This document shows, one piece after another, positions 43,327 to 53,514 of a stretch of DNA of 64,000 nt. Each line of letters starts with the position of its first letter. Positions within the stretch are counted from its first letter, which is position 1. The notes under the pieces were generated by a model. It was not told the origin of the DNA. It made no database searches and was given only the letters and a program-made list of their open reading frames with translations. The DNA lies in NCBI RefSeq assembly GCF_040703125.1, contig NZ_CP160035.1, positions 1,860,001 through 1,924,000 on the forward strand, read 5' to 3'. The stretch comes from Flavobacterium ovatum. GTDB lineage: Bacteria > Bacteroidota > Bacteroidia > Flavobacteriales > Flavobacteriaceae. The translations under genes and the position numbers were made by a program.

Positions 43327-44814
43327 ATGTATTACATCGGATTTGATATCGGGAGTTCCTCCATCAAAGTAGCTTTGGTTGAAATAGCTACAGGCAAAAG
43401 TATTGGAGTGGTTCAAGAGCCCGAAACAGAAATGAGCATGCTTGCCATAAAAAACGGATGGGCAGAACAAAAACCAGAAGACTGGTGGAAGCACTCTTGT
43501 AATGCTATCGCCAAATTAAAGAAAAACTATGGTATTGCTAGTGAGCAAATCAAAGGAATTGGTATATCCTACCAAATGCACGGTTTGGTTTTGGTTGATA
43601 AAAACGGACAGTCGTTGCGTCCTTCCATTATTTGGTGCGACAGTAGAGCAGTTGCTATCGGACAACAAGCTTTTGAAACGTTGGGCGAAGAAAAGTGCAA
43701 CGAACATTTGCTGAATTCACCAAGTAATTTTACGGCTTCCAAATTAAAATGGGTCAAAGAAAACGAACCTGAAATATACAGTCAAGTTCATAAGTTCATG
43801 CTTCCTGGGGATTATTTGGCATTTCGTTTTTCGAATACTATAAATACAACGATTTCAGGTTTGTCTGAAGGAATTTTTTGGGATTTCAAGAAAGATGACA
43901 TCGCTGATATACTATTAACGCATTATGGAATTGATTTTAATCTTATTCCAGACATCGTTCCAACCTTTGGATTACAATCTCAAGTAGATGCCAAAGGAGC
44001 ACAAGAAAGTGGTCTGGCAGAAGGAACACCTATTTTTTATAGAGCAGGAGATCAGCCTAATAATGCGCTTTCGCTAAATGTTTTCAATCCAGGAGAAGTA
44101 GCGGCTACAGGTGGAACTTCGGGTGTGGTTTATGCAGTTACCGACAGTTTATCGGTAAAAGAAAGTGCTAGAGTAAACAATTTTGCACATGTTAATTATA
44201 CCAAAGGTGCTGATCCTCGAATAGGAAAATTATTGTGTATCAACGGAGCAGGTATTCAATACCGCTGGTTGTTGAACAATTTAGCCGTTTCTTCTTATGA
44301 CGAAATGAATACGCTTGCCGAAGGCGTTGAAGTAGGTTCTGATGGTGTTGCTATTATTCCGTTTGGGAATGGAGCAGAACGCATGTTGAACAATCAAGAT
44401 TTGGGTACACGACTAGTCAATGTCAATTTGAATAATCATACCAAAGCTCATTTGTGTCGTGCAGCACTTGAAGGAATTGCGTTCTCTTTTATCTACGGAA
44501 TGGAAATCATGAAAGCAGACGGCATCGAAATTAAAGTGATGCGAGCAGGAAACGATAACTTATTTCGTTCCCCGATTTTTGCAAATACCATAGCAATTGT
44601 TATGAATTGCGAAATCCAAATTTACAATACCACAGGAGCAATTGGAGCTGCGAGAGCAGCAGGATTACACGAAGGAGATTTTGAGAAATTTGGTAAAAAT
44701 ATCACCGAAAACGATTATGTAATGAGCTACAAGCCACTACCAAATCAGAAATCATATCAAGAGGCTTATCAAAATTGGAAAAAAGAATTAGAGTTGATAT
44801 TGAATAGAGATTAG
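43327..44814 (+). CDS. xylB: Xylulokinase
   Basis: FGGY-family carbohydrate kinase that phosphorylates D-xylulose to xylulose-5-phosphate. The N-terminal phosphate-binding GFDIGSSSIKVALV (residues 4-17), QMHGLVLVD (about 83-91) and WCDSRA (about 102-107, catalytic Asp region) are typical of XylB. The C-terminal ATP-binding segment with GGTSGVVYAV and an MRAGNDNLFRSPIFAN block is intact. 495 residues, usual length. It sits 2 bases after the regulator and 106 bases before xylA. Cytoplasmic. Confidence 0.95.
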   Translation: MYYIGFDIGSSSIKVALVEIATGKSIGVVQEPETEMSMLAIKNGWAEQKPEDWWKHSCNAIAKLKKNYGIASEQIKGIGISYQMHGLVLVDKNGQSLRPSIIWCDSRAVAIGQQAFETLGEEKCNEHLLNSPSNFTASKLKWVKENEPEIYSQVHKFMLPGDYLAFRFSNTINTTISGLSEGIFWDFKKDDIADILLTHYGIDFNLIPDIVPTFGLQSQVDAKGAQESGLAEGTPIFYRAGDQPNNALSLNVFNPGEVAATGGTSGVVYAVTDSLSVKESARVNNFAHVNYTKGADPRIGKLLCINGAGIQYRWLLNNLAVSSYDEMNTLAEGVEVGSDGVAIIPFGNGAERMLNNQDLGTRLVNVNLNNHTKAHLCRAALEGIAFSFIYGMEIMKADGIEIKVMRAGNDNLFRSPIFANTIAIVMNCEIQIYNTTGAIGAARAAGLHEGDFEKFGKNITENDYVMSYKPLPNQKSYQEAYQNWKKELELILNRD

Positions 44815-44920
44815 AGTCCTTAGTGATGAGGAAAGAAAATAAAGTCCTTAGTCAAGAGTACAGAAATAACACCAAGGACCAAGGACTAAAAAAAAATAAT
44901 AATCAATAAATAACATAAAA

Positions 44921-46246
44921 ATGGCAATAATTGGCAATAAAGAGTACTTCAAAGGAATTGGAGATATCAAATTTGAAGGTAAAGAATCAGACAATCCGTT
45001 AGCATTCAAATATTATAATCCAGACCAAGTAGTAGCTGGAAAAACGATGCGTGAGCACTTCAAGTTCTCTATTGCATACTGGCATACATTCTGTGGTCAA
45101 GGTTCAGATCCTTTTGGTCCAGGAACACAAAGTTTTCCTTGGGATCAACCTTCAGACGCTCTTGCTGCTGCGAAAGAAAAAGCAGATGCAGCTTTTGAAT
45201 TTACTACCAAAATGGGATTTGGATACTACTGTTTCCATGATTACGATTTGATTCAAGAGGGAGCTACTTTTGGAGAATCAGAAAGTAGATTGGCGGCTAT
45301 CACAGAATATTTGAAAGAAAAGCAAGCGGTTTCAGGTGTAAAATTACTTTGGGGTACTGCAAATGCTTTTTCAAACCCTCGCTATATGAATGGGGCTTCT
45401 ACTAATCCTGATTTTAATGTTTTGGCTAGAGCTGGTGGACAAGTAAAATTAGCTTTGGATGCAACGATTGCTTTAGGTGGCGAGAATTACGTATTCTGGG
45501 GTGGACGTGAAGGATATATGTCTTTACTAAATACAGATATGGGTAGGGAATTGGACCATATGGGACAATTTTTAAGAACGGCTCGTGATTATGCTCGTGC
45601 ACAAGGTTTTAAAGGGAATTTCTTAATTGAGCCAAAACCAATGGAGCCAATGAAACACCAATACGATTTTGATTGCGCTACTGCTATCGGATTTTTGCGT
45701 GCTCAAGGGTTGGATAAAGATTTCAAAATGAATATCGAAGTAAATCACGCAACATTGGCTCAACATACTTTTCAACACGAAATTGATGTTGCTGCTCAAG
45801 CAGGAATGTTAGGAAGTTTAGATGCTAACCGTGGTGATTATCAAAATGGATGGGATACTGACCAGTTTCCAAACAATATTCAAGAAACTACAGAAGCGAT
45901 GTTGGTTTTCTTAAAAGCAGGTGGTTTACAAGGTGGTGGAGTTAATTTTGATGCAAAAATTAGAAGAAACTCAACGGATATGGATGATATTTTTCATGCT
46001 CATATTGGTGGTGCTGATACTTTTGCAAGAGGATTGTTAACGGCTGATAAAATCATTACTTCTTCTGCTTATGATAGATTAAGAACAGAAAGATACAGCT
46101 CTTTTGACTCAGGTAAAGGAAAAGAGTTCGAAAATGGAAAACTTAATTTACAAGACTTGTACAAAATTGCACAAGAAAACGGAGAATTGGAATTGAAAAG
46201 TGGAAAACAAGAATTATTCGAAAACATTATCAATCAATTTATCTAA
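44921..46246 (+). CDS. xylA: Xylose isomerase
   Basis: TIM-barrel metal-dependent enzyme that converts D-xylose to D-xylulose. Hallmarks: [17 protein letters not shown] near residues 50-66, the catalytic FHDYD (about 105-109) with active-site His and Asp, VFWGGREGY (about 190-198), [15 protein letters not shown] (about 236-250) with metal-binding Glu, [13 protein letters not shown] (about 273-285), DANRGD, and [13 protein letters not shown]. 441 residues, class II-type length with the N-terminal extension. Third gene of the xyl operon. The preceding 106-base gap contains AGTCCTT repeats that could pair, but no clear terminator. Confidence 0.97.
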   Translation: MAIIGNKEYFKGIGDIKFEGKESDNPLAFKYYNPDQVVAGKTMREHFKFSIAYWHTFCGQGSDPFGPGTQSFPWDQPSDALAAAKEKADAAFEFTTKMGFGYYCFHDYDLIQEGATFGESESRLAAITEYLKEKQAVSGVKLLWGTANAFSNPRYMNGASTNPDFNVLARAGGQVKLALDATIALGGENYVFWGGREGYMSLLNTDMGRELDHMGQFLRTARDYARAQGFKGNFLIEPKPMEPMKHQYDFDCATAIGFLRAQGLDKDFKMNIEVNHATLAQHTFQHEIDVAAQAGMLGSLDANRGDYQNGWDTDQFPNNIQETTEAMLVFLKAGGLQGGGVNFDAKIRRNSTDMDDIFHAHIGGADTFARGLLTADKIITSSAYDRLRTERYSSFDSGKGKEFENGKLNLQDLYKIAQENGELELKSGKQELFENIINQFI

Positions 46247-46414
46247 TATAGAAATAGAGAGTTAAAACTTGTTTTTTAGTTATTTATTTAAAAAGAGCGC
46301 TATCGGGAATGTTTTGTTTTATGGTGAAATGACATCTCGAGGCGTTTTTTGTAGATAAGAAAATAACCAGTCTTCTCTCAAAAAAAAATTAACAAACCAA
46401 CTTAATTTATAAAT

Positions 46415-47845
46415 ATGAATACAACAATAAACAACTCCAGCTATTTGTGGAAGTTGACTTTAGTCGCCACTTTGGGTGGACTTTTATTTGGTTATGATAC
46501 CGCAGTAATTTCAGGAACGGTGAGTTCATTAGATAAGTTTTTTGTGCTTCCATTTGGATTAGACGAAATGTCGGCCAATGCTCGTTTGGGCTTTTTGGTT
46601 TCAAGTGCTTTAATTGGATGTATTATCGGGGGTGTTTTTGGTGGACTTATCAGTAAAAAGTTTGGTCGTAAAAACGGTTTAATTATGGCCGCAGTTTTAT
46701 TTTTAATATCTGCTTTAGGATCTGCTATGCCCGAAATGTTAATTAAACCAATCGGACAAGGCGATCATACCTTTATTTACATTTTTGTAGTGTATAGAAT
46801 TATTGGTGGAGTTGGAGTTGGATTAGCTTCGATGCTATCGCCTTTATACATTGCCGAAATCGCACCAGCAAAAAGTAGGGGGAAATTGGTTTCTATGAAT
46901 CAGTTTGCTATTATTTTTGGTATGCTGATCGTATATTTTGTCAATTATTATATTGCTAAACAAGGGGATTCTACTTGGTTGGATACAATTGGATGGAGAT
47001 GGATGTTTGCTTCAGAAGTGATTCCTGCCTCTCTTTTTCTTTTCTTTTTGTTTTTTGTTCCCGATACGCCAAGATCTTTGATGTTGCAGTCTCAACCTGA
47101 GAAAGCGTTAGAGGTATTGATCAAAGTAAACGGAAGGGAAGAAGCAAATAGAATTGTAGAAGAAATTAAAAATACAGTTACAGAACGTTCTGGAAAATTA
47201 TTTTCTTATGGAATGGCAGTGGTTGTAATTGGAGTTTTGATCTCTGTTTTTCAGCAATTTGTGGGGATCAATGTTGTGTTGTATTATGCGCCTGAAATCT
47301 TCAAAAGTATGGGTTCTGGAACAGATACTGCTTTGTTGCAAACTATTATTGTAGGTGGGGTTAATTTATTATTTACAATTTTGGCTATACAAACGGTTGA
47401 TAAAGTAGGTCGTAAACCGTTGATGATTATTGGGGCAGTAGGTATGGCTGTTGCCATGTTTGCCATCGGAACTGCATTTTTTGTAGGTTCACTAGGTATG
47501 TTTGCTTTAATCTGTATGTTGGTTTATGTAGCTGCTTTTGCAATGAGTTGGGGACCTGTGGCTTGGGTTTTATTGTCTGAAATTTTTCCAAATGACGTAA
47601 GAGGAAAAGCTTTGGCAGTAGCCGTTGCAGCACAATGGATTTCTAATTATTTGGTGTCATGGACTTTTCCTATGATGGACAAAAATAGTTATTTGGTAGC
47701 GCAATTCAATCATGGATTTGCCTATTGGATCTATGGTGTTATGGGAGTTTTAGCGGCTTGGTTTGTTTGGAAATACATTCCAGAAACCAAAGGTAAAAGC
47801 TTGGAAGAAATGAATAATTTATGGAATAAAGATGAAGTGAAATAA
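46415..47845 (+). CDS. xylE: Sugar:proton symporter of the MFS sugar porter family (XylE-like)
   Basis: 476 residues with 12 expected transmembrane helices. Sugar porter signatures: GGLLFGYDTAVISGTV at the N-terminus, the first GRKNG loop motif, SPLYIAEIAPAKSRGKLVSMNQ, PDTPRSLM before the long central loop, QQFVGINVVLYYAPEIF in helix 7, and PETKGKSLEEM after helix 12. Closest in overall pattern to bacterial XylE/GlcP/AraE proteins. Placement after xylA points to xylose as substrate. Last gene of the xyl operon, followed by a terminator. Inner membrane. Confidence 0.92.
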   Translation: MNTTINNSSYLWKLTLVATLGGLLFGYDTAVISGTVSSLDKFFVLPFGLDEMSANARLGFLVSSALIGCIIGGVFGGLISKKFGRKNGLIMAAVLFLISALGSAMPEMLIKPIGQGDHTFIYIFVVYRIIGGVGVGLASMLSPLYIAEIAPAKSRGKLVSMNQFAIIFGMLIVYFVNYYIAKQGDSTWLDTIGWRWMFASEVIPASLFLFFLFFVPDTPRSLMLQSQPEKALEVLIKVNGREEANRIVEEIKNTVTERSGKLFSYGMAVVVIGVLISVFQQFVGINVVLYYAPEIFKSMGSGTDTALLQTIIVGGVNLLFTILAIQTVDKVGRKPLMIIGAVGMAVAMFAIGTAFFVGSLGMFALICMLVYVAAFAMSWGPVAWVLLSEIFPNDVRGKALAVAVAAQWISNYLVSWTFPMMDKNSYLVAQFNHGFAYWIYGVMGVLAAWFVWKYIPETKGKSLEEMNNLWNKDEVK

Positions 47846-47879
47846 ACCAATTGAAGAACGGTTTCTTTTACTTAATTAT

Positions 47880-47923
47880 AAAAAAAAAAGTCTTTAGAGT
47901 AAAATGGAATTTACTCTAAAGAC
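47880..47923 (-). terminator. Minus-strand terminator of the glucuronate operon
   Basis: A perfect 14-bp inverted repeat (47890-47903 with 47910-47923). On the minus strand it is followed by a run of about ten T, so it suits transcripts coming from the GH88 gene. Confidence 0.75.
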
Positions 47924-47954
47924 AATAGCATTTTTAGTTATTGTTATTTTACCC

Positions 47955-47995
47955 AAAAAACGGTAAGGACTTGTAGTTCTTGCCGTTTTTCTTTT
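47955..47995 (+). terminator. Plus-strand terminator of the xyl operon
   Basis: A 15-16-bp stem (47955-47970 with 47976-47990) followed by a T-rich tail. Two of its pairs are G-U in the plus-strand RNA but would be A-C mismatches in the minus-strand RNA, so it should work better for the plus strand. Confidence 0.7.
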
Positions 47996-48006
47996 TACTT
48001 CAATAT

Positions 48007-49164
48007 TTAAAGTGCTTTTAAACGTAATAATGCTTCTAGGAAATAATAATCCCCATAAACAATTGGTTCGTCGATTTCGTCATTTTTAGGCCAGTTTCCT
48101 GTGCTGTGTTCTAAAATGAAAGGTCCTTTTACAGTAGCAGGAATAACGTAGTTGGTGCTGCTAAGTGTCGAAATTACTTTTTTTGCATAATCCAAATACG
48201 TTTTATTTTTGGTATAGCCATACAACTCAATCAAACCAGAAGCCGTACAAGTTGCCGCTGAAACATCTCTAGGCGCATTAGGAATAGAAGGATCTTTGAA
48301 ATCCCAATACGGAATGCCATCGGCTGGCATATTTTGGTTGTTGATGAAGTAATTTGCCGTTGCTTCCGCTTGTTGTAGGAAGGCTTTGTCTTTGGTATAG
48401 CGGTATGCCATAGTATAGCCGTAAATCGCCCAAGATTGCCCTCTTGCCCATGAAGAATCATCATTGTAACCTTGGTGTGTCATTTTGGTTTTTGGTTGCC
48501 CAGTTTGTGGATCATAATCAACTACATGGTAACAGCTGTTATCTGCTCTAAAATGATTTTTCAGGGTCGTATTGGCGTGTTGAATGGCAATGTCACGGTA
48601 TTTTGGATCATTGGTAATCTTTGAAGCTTCGAATAATAATTCCAGGTTGAGCATGTTGTCAATAATTACTGGGTAGGTCCAAACTTCTTTATTGAAATCC
48701 CAGGAACGAATTGCCTGTACTTTTGGGCTAAATCGGGTGATGAGAGTATTGGCACTTTCGACAATTACTTTTTCATAGGCCGCTTTTTTCTCTGGGACTA
48801 ATGCGAGTCCTTTGCCATAACTACAATACACTTTGAAACCCATATCGTGGGTGTTGCCATTGTGTTTTTCTTTTTCGATAAAGGGATTCCATTGAATGGC
48901 TTTTTCTTTATAGGCTTTGTTTCCTGTCAAGTCATACAGTTGCCAAAGATTACCCACAAAAAATCCGCTGGTCCAGTCTTTTGATGGTACTTTATGTATG
49001 ATTCCTGTTTTTACAGACATGCTGCGAGGGAAAGCCAATGAATCTACAGGATATTCTAACAGTGAAGAATATCTTGATTCATATAAATTTGCTGATTGTG
49101 GAATTTGACTTTTGCAAGAGCAAAGCAGTAGTCCTAGTCCAAAGTAATAATAGAGGTTTTTCAT
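48007..49164 (-). CDS. GH88-family unsaturated glucuronyl hydrolase, lipoprotein
   Basis: 385 residues. The N-terminus MKNLYYYFGLGLLLCSC is a lipoprotein signal with lipidation expected at Cys17, so the enzyme would be anchored in the envelope. The body is an alpha/alpha-barrel of the GH88 family: NTHDMGFKVYCSYG (about 101-114) and IIDNMLNLELLFEAS (about 170-184) carry the two family aspartates, followed by SWARGQSWAIYGYTMAYRYT. These enzymes hydrate and cleave the 4,5-unsaturated uronic acid left at oligosaccharide ends by polysaccharide lyases. Last gene of the uronate operon (203 bases after exuT). The exact substrate (rhamnogalacturonan, ulvan or glycosaminoglycan-type) cannot be told. 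Confidence 0.9.
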   Translation of the reverse strand: MKNLYYYFGLGLLLCSCKSQIPQSANLYESRYSSLLEYPVDSLAFPRSMSVKTGIIHKVPSKDWTSGFFVGNLWQLYDLTGNKAYKEKAIQWNPFIEKEKHNGNTHDMGFKVYCSYGKGLALVPEKKAAYEKVIVESANTLITRFSPKVQAIRSWDFNKEVWTYPVIIDNMLNLELLFEASKITNDPKYRDIAIQHANTTLKNHFRADNSCYHVVDYDPQTGQPKTKMTHQGYNDDSSWARGQSWAIYGYTMAYRYTKDKAFLQQAEATANYFINNQNMPADGIPYWDFKDPSIPNAPRDVSAATCTASGLIELYGYTKNKTYLDYAKKVISTLSSTNYVIPATVKGPFILEHSTGNWPKNDEIDEPIVYGDYYFLEALLRLKAL

Positions 49165-49224
49165 ACTATTTAATTTTAATCAAATTTGTAATTGATTATA
49201 GTTGGAACAAAATGTATAATTATA

Positions 49225-49345
49225 AACTGGTGTCGCATGAGGGATTGCAGCTGGCTACCGAAGTAGCGCGGAAAGCCCGACAGCAGATGAAAAAGGGGCT
49301 TATAAGCGGTTGCTATATAAGCCCCTTTTTTGATCTGGTGGCATG
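49225..49345 (+). repeat. Dispersed intergenic element, copy 3
   Basis: GC-richer, starting with GCATGAGGGAT, containing a GCGCGGAAAGCCCGAC stretch and a hairpin AAAAGGGGCTTATA/TATAAGCCCCTTTT (about 49290-49328) followed by T. It resembles copy 1 in its opening box and position between genes. On the minus strand it lies between exuT and the GH88 gene and may attenuate the latter. The ORF crossing it (49038-49361) is not supported. Confidence 0.45.
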
Positions 49346-49367
49346 CCCAAATAATTTATAAATTTAA

Positions 49368-50813
49368 CTACAAATCAGTAATAGGAGCATATTTTGGAAC
49401 TAAGATTTTCATCACAGACCAACCGATTAAATAGCAAACGGCACAAGCAGAGAAAATGATGAAATATCCTGCTTCGATTCCGTGAAATCCCATGAAATCC
49501 ATTTCGGTTACGGTTGCATAGTCAAATAAAAGTCCAGAACTTTTGTTGATTACAGTAGAACCAACTCCTCCGGCCAATCCACCAATTCCGGTGATGGTTG
49601 CAATTGCTTTTTTGGGAAACATGTCTCCAACGGTTGTAAATATATTGGCTGACCATGCTTGGTGAGCCGCTCCTGCGATACCGATGATGATAACGGGTAT
49701 CCAGTAGGTAATATGTCCTAAGGGCTGTGCAATTAATGCTAATAATGGGAAAAAGGCAAAAATTAACATCGATCGCATTCTACCTGCGTACGGATCCATT
49801 CCTTTTTTTTCTACAAAATAGGTAGGTAGCCATCCTCCGATAATCGAAAGTAAGGTTATCATATACAATACGAATAATGGGAAAGCAGCATCAGTTGAAT
49901 TCATTCCATAAACAGAACTTAAATAGGCAGGTGTCCAGAATAAAAAGAACCACCAAACCCCATCGGTCATGAATTTACCAAAGGCGAATGCCCAGGTTTG
50001 TCTGTATTTTAAGCACTGTTTCAAGGATACTTTTGCAGTTGTCTCAGGTATGTATCCTTCTAGTTTGCTAGCTGCAATATCGTCTTGTTGAATGTATTCT
50101 AATTCGGCAGCACTTACTTTTGGATGTTTTTCGGGTTTGTCATACATGAAAATCCAAAATCCCATCCATACAAAACCTAAGGCTCCAATGATGATAAAAG
50201 CCATTTCCCAACCAAAAGCTTTGGCGATAAACGGAATCGTAATTGGTGCTGCCAAAGCTCCTACTGTTGCTCCAGCGTTGAAAATACTGGTAGAGAAGGC
50301 TCTGTCTTTTTTAGGAAAATATTCGGCTGTAGTTTTGATGGCAGCAGGAAAATTTCCGGCTTCACCTAAGGCTAACACAAAACGGGCAAAGATAAATAAG
50401 GTAACACTCACGTTGATGACCATTCCGGTATCGTTGATGTTTTCTATGATTTCTTTGGCACCTCCAAAACTCACAAACCAATTACCAGTGATAATTCCAG
50501 CAGTTGCAATTCCGCAAAAAGCGTGTAAACAAGCACCAATAGACCAAATTCCAATTGCCCAAAGAAATCCTTTTTTGGTGTCTAACCAATCGACAAATCT
50601 ACCAGCAAATAATAAGGATACAGCATAAAATATAGAAAACAAGGCTGTTATGTTTCCGTAATCATTATTAGTCCAGTGAAATTCGGGAGCAATAAAATCG
50701 CTCCATGTCAAGGACAGTACTTGTCGGTCTAGATAATTGATGGTAGTTGCAAAAAACAGTAATCCGCAAATGGACCAGCGGTACTTGCCAACTTTTTGGT
50801 TTTGGTTAATCAT
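49368..50813 (-). CDS. exuT: MFS transporter, hexuronate (ExuT-like, ACS family)
   Basis: 481 residues with 12 expected membrane helices. The N-terminal RWSICGLLFFATTINYLDRQVLSLTWSDF pattern and GEAGNFPAAIKTTAEYFPKKDRAFSTSIFNAGATVGALAAP block are typical of the anion:cation symporter family that includes ExuT (glucuronate/galacturonate). Located 49 bases after uxaC in a uronate catabolic operon, so hexuronate:proton symport is likely; other organic anions are not excluded. Inner membrane. Confidence 0.88.
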   Translation of the reverse strand: MINQNQKVGKYRWSICGLLFFATTINYLDRQVLSLTWSDFIAPEFHWTNNDYGNITALFSIFYAVSLLFAGRFVDWLDTKKGFLWAIGIWSIGACLHAFCGIATAGIITGNWFVSFGGAKEIIENINDTGMVINVSVTLFIFARFVLALGEAGNFPAAIKTTAEYFPKKDRAFSTSIFNAGATVGALAAPITIPFIAKAFGWEMAFIIIGALGFVWMGFWIFMYDKPEKHPKVSAAELEYIQQDDIAASKLEGYIPETTAKVSLKQCLKYRQTWAFAFGKFMTDGVWWFFLFWTPAYLSSVYGMNSTDAAFPLFVLYMITLLSIIGGWLPTYFVEKKGMDPYAGRMRSMLIFAFFPLLALIAQPLGHITYWIPVIIIGIAGAAHQAWSANIFTTVGDMFPKKAIATITGIGGLAGGVGSTVINKSSGLLFDYATVTEMDFMGFHGIEAGYFIIFSACAVCYLIGWSVMKILVPKYAPITDL

Positions 50814-50862
50814 AATTTTTTTTGATTTAATAGTTTACAATTTTTAAAAGAAATTAATCTTT

Positions 50863-52266
50863 TTAAAAATTAAAATACTGCACTGCATTTTGACTGCAGA
50901 TGTTGGTTACGAGATTGCCAATGAGTTTCATATCATTTGGAAGTTCTCCTTTTTCGACTTCTTCACCCAAAACATTACACAGAATACGTCGGAAATATTC
51001 GTGACGTGGAAACGATAGAAAGCTTCTAGAATCAGTCAACATTCCGACAAAACGACCTAGTAACCCAAAGTTAGAAAGGACGTCCAATTGTTTTTCCATA
51101 CCATCTTTTTGGTCCAAAAACCACCAAGCGGCACCGTATTGCATTTTTCCAGCGACAGAACCATCGTTAAAGTTGGCTACCATTGATGCAATCATTTCGT
51201 TGTCACGAGGGTTGAGGTTGTAGACAATCGTTTTGGCTAAGGCATTTTCGATGCTTAATCGACCAAAAAATCGACTCATGTTTTCGGCCATAATTTGGTC
51301 TCCGATCGAATCAAATCCTTGGTCAGCTCCCATAAGTTCCATCATTTTGGCATTGTTGTTTCGAATAGCACCTACGTGAAATTGCTGCACCCATGATTTA
51401 CTGTGGTTCATAGTAGCAATTTTGTTCAATACAGCCGATTTGTATTTTTCTATTTCCAAAGAAGTAAGCGGTTGTAATTGCAAACCTTTTTTGAAAATAG
51501 CATCAACTTCTTCGACAGTAAAATCTGCTCCATAGTAATTGTTGTGTCCGTGATCGGATATGCGACAACCCACTTCATGAAAATAATCATGACGTTCTGC
51601 AATTGCTTTTATTAGGGTTGCATAATCTGAAATAGCATAGCCAACAACTGTTTCTAATTTATATATCCAATCTACAAAAGCTTGTCCTTTCTCGATTTCA
51701 GTAGCTTTGTCAGGTCTGAATGTTGGTAAAACAGCGATTTCAAAACCTTCTTCTTTCAACTTTTTGTGGTAGGCTAAATCATCCGTAGGATCATCGGTAG
51801 TTCCTACCATTTTGACATTCATTTTTAGCAATAAATTTCGAACACTATATTCAGGTGTTTTCAATAACTCGTTGCAAGTATGAAAAATTCTTTCAGCAGA
51901 ATCGGCATTTAGTAATTCGGTAAATCCAAAATAATTTTTCAGTTCTAGATGCGTCCAATGATACAATGGGTTCCTTAAAGTGTAGGGAAGCGTTTCGGCA
52001 TACTTTTTGAATTTTTCCAAATCGCTTGCGTCGCCGGTAATGTACCTTTCGTTGATCCCATTGGCACGCATAGCACGCCATTTGTAGTGATCGCCTTCGA
52101 TCCACAATTGGGTAATGTTTTCAAACTGACGATCTTCGGCTATGTCCTTTGGAGACAAATGATTGTGATAATCATAGATGGGTTGCGATTTGGCATACTC
52201 ATGGTACAACTTTTTGGCAACTTCATTGTGTAATAAAAAATCTTCGGTGATGAATGTTTGTGACAT
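50863..52266 (-). CDS. uxaC: Uronate isomerase (glucuronate/galacturonate isomerase)
   Basis: Amidohydrolase-superfamily enzyme that converts D-glucuronate to D-fructuronate (and D-galacturonate to D-tagaturonate). 467 residues, normal length. It starts with the family pattern FLLHNEVAKKLYHEYAKSQPIYDYHNHLSP (metal-site HNH at about 34-36), then GTTDDPTDDL, CRISDHG, VGAIRNNN, and NPRDNEMIASM near the C-terminus and LTDSRSFLSFPRHEYFRRILC at the end. It lies 8 bases after uxuA and 49 before exuT. Confidence 0.97.
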   Translation of the reverse strand: MSQTFITEDFLLHNEVAKKLYHEYAKSQPIYDYHNHLSPKDIAEDRQFENITQLWIEGDHYKWRAMRANGINERYITGDASDLEKFKKYAETLPYTLRNPLYHWTHLELKNYFGFTELLNADSAERIFHTCNELLKTPEYSVRNLLLKMNVKMVGTTDDPTDDLAYHKKLKEEGFEIAVLPTFRPDKATEIEKGQAFVDWIYKLETVVGYAISDYATLIKAIAERHDYFHEVGCRISDHGHNNYYGADFTVEEVDAIFKKGLQLQPLTSLEIEKYKSAVLNKIATMNHSKSWVQQFHVGAIRNNNAKMMELMGADQGFDSIGDQIMAENMSRFFGRLSIENALAKTIVYNLNPRDNEMIASMVANFNDGSVAGKMQYGAAWWFLDQKDGMEKQLDVLSNFGLLGRFVGMLTDSRSFLSFPRHEYFRRILCNVLGEEVEKGELPNDMKLIGNLVTNICSQNAVQYFNF

Positions 52267-52274
52267 AATGATGT

Positions 52275-53432
52275 TTATAAACTTCTTTTAATACCTACTT
52301 CAAGACCACGTAATTCAGCAAGACCACGTAAGCGACCAATTCCTGAATACCCTGGGTTTGTTTTTTTGTTCAAATCATCCAACATTTGATGACCGTGATC
52401 GGGACGCATTGGAATAATTCGACCCGTTTCTAGTTCTTTTTTAATAATAGATTTAACTACTCCATACATATCTACATCGCCTTCTAGATGATTGGCTTCA
52501 TAGAAATTTCCTTCAGCATCGCGTTGTGTACTTCTCAAATGGATAAAGTTCATTTTAGCACCATGACGATCTACAATTCCTGGTAAATCATTCTCAGCGA
52601 TTACGCCGTAAGAACCAGTGCACATACAAAATCCGTTCGAAGGAGAGTCAATAGCTTCTAGTAATTGTTTCAAATCCGCTTCGGTACTTACCACTCTTGG
52701 TAAGCCTAAAATAGGGTAGGGAGGATCATCAGGGTGAATGGCCATTTTTACGCCAGCACTCTCAGCAACAGGGATGATTTCTCGTAAAAAATAATATAAA
52801 TTTTCTTTTAATTTAGCAGCATCAATACCGTTATACCCTTGTAACACTTTCAAGAAATCTTCTACAGAATAGGATTCTTCTGCACCAGGTAAACCTGCGA
52901 TAATATTTTGTTGTAATTTAAGTTTTTCAGGATCTGTCAGTTTTTCGAAAGTAGCTTTAGCTTTTACTTTTTGAGCTTCGGTATACGTTTCTTCTGCTCC
53001 TGGTCTTTTTAGAATAAACAATTCAAAAGCAGCAAATTCATTTACATCAAAACGCAATGCTTTGGAACCATCTTCTACTTCATATGACAAGTCTGTTCTT
53101 GACCAGTCCAACACAGGCATAAAGTTATAACAAACGATATCAATACCACAAGCTGCTAGGTTTTTGATACTTTCCTTGTAGTTTTCTATGTATTTCAAAT
53201 AATCTCCAGATTGCTTTTTGATATCTTCATGAACGGGAATACTTTCTACAACTGACAAAGTCAATCCAGCAGCTTCGACTTCGTTTTTGCGTTTCATGAT
53301 TTCATCCACTTCCCATACTTGTCCATTTTTGATATGATGTAAAGCGGTAACAATTCCGGTAGCACCTGCTTGTCTTGCATCCGATAATTTTACGGGGTCA
53401 TTTGGTCCGTACCATCTCCATGTTTGTTCCAT
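52275..53432 (-). CDS. uxuA: Mannonate dehydratase
   Basis: Dehydrates D-mannonate to 2-keto-3-deoxy-D-gluconate. 385 residues, usual for UxuA. Family blocks: [33 protein letters not shown] at the N-terminus, [21 protein letters not shown] (about 230-250, active-site His/Asp), FCMCTGSYG, and the metal-binding [10 protein letters not shown] near residue 350. TIM-barrel, cytoplasmic. Separated from the SDR gene by an 82-base gap and from uxaC by 8 bases. Supports the glucuronate branch of hexuronate catabolism. Confidence 0.97.
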   Translation of the reverse strand: MEQTWRWYGPNDPVKLSDARQAGATGIVTALHHIKNGQVWEVDEIMKRKNEVEAAGLTLSVVESIPVHEDIKKQSGDYLKYIENYKESIKNLAACGIDIVCYNFMPVLDWSRTDLSYEVEDGSKALRFDVNEFAAFELFILKRPGAEETYTEAQKVKAKATFEKLTDPEKLKLQQNIIAGLPGAEESYSVEDFLKVLQGYNGIDAAKLKENLYYFLREIIPVAESAGVKMAIHPDDPPYPILGLPRVVSTEADLKQLLEAIDSPSNGFCMCTGSYGVIAENDLPGIVDRHGAKMNFIHLRSTQRDAEGNFYEANHLEGDVDMYGVVKSIIKKELETGRIIPMRPDHGHQMLDDLNKKTNPGYSGIGRLRGLAELRGLEVGIKRSL

Positions 53433-53514
53433 TTTGTCTTTTATTTTTAATGATAACCTGTAATATTAACTCCACTCCTAACCTCTAACTTCAAACCTCT
53501 AACCTATTTCTGGG

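Noticed and set aside
49038..49361. Plus-strand ORF of 107 codons
   Set aside because: It covers the antisense of the GH88 signal region and the third intergenic element with its hairpin; better explained as chance.
53433..53514. Possible promoter or small ORF in the gap between the SDR gene and uxuA
   Set aside because: Only short CCTCTAAC-type repeats are present and no TAnnTTTG box or frame; treated as an intra-operon spacer.
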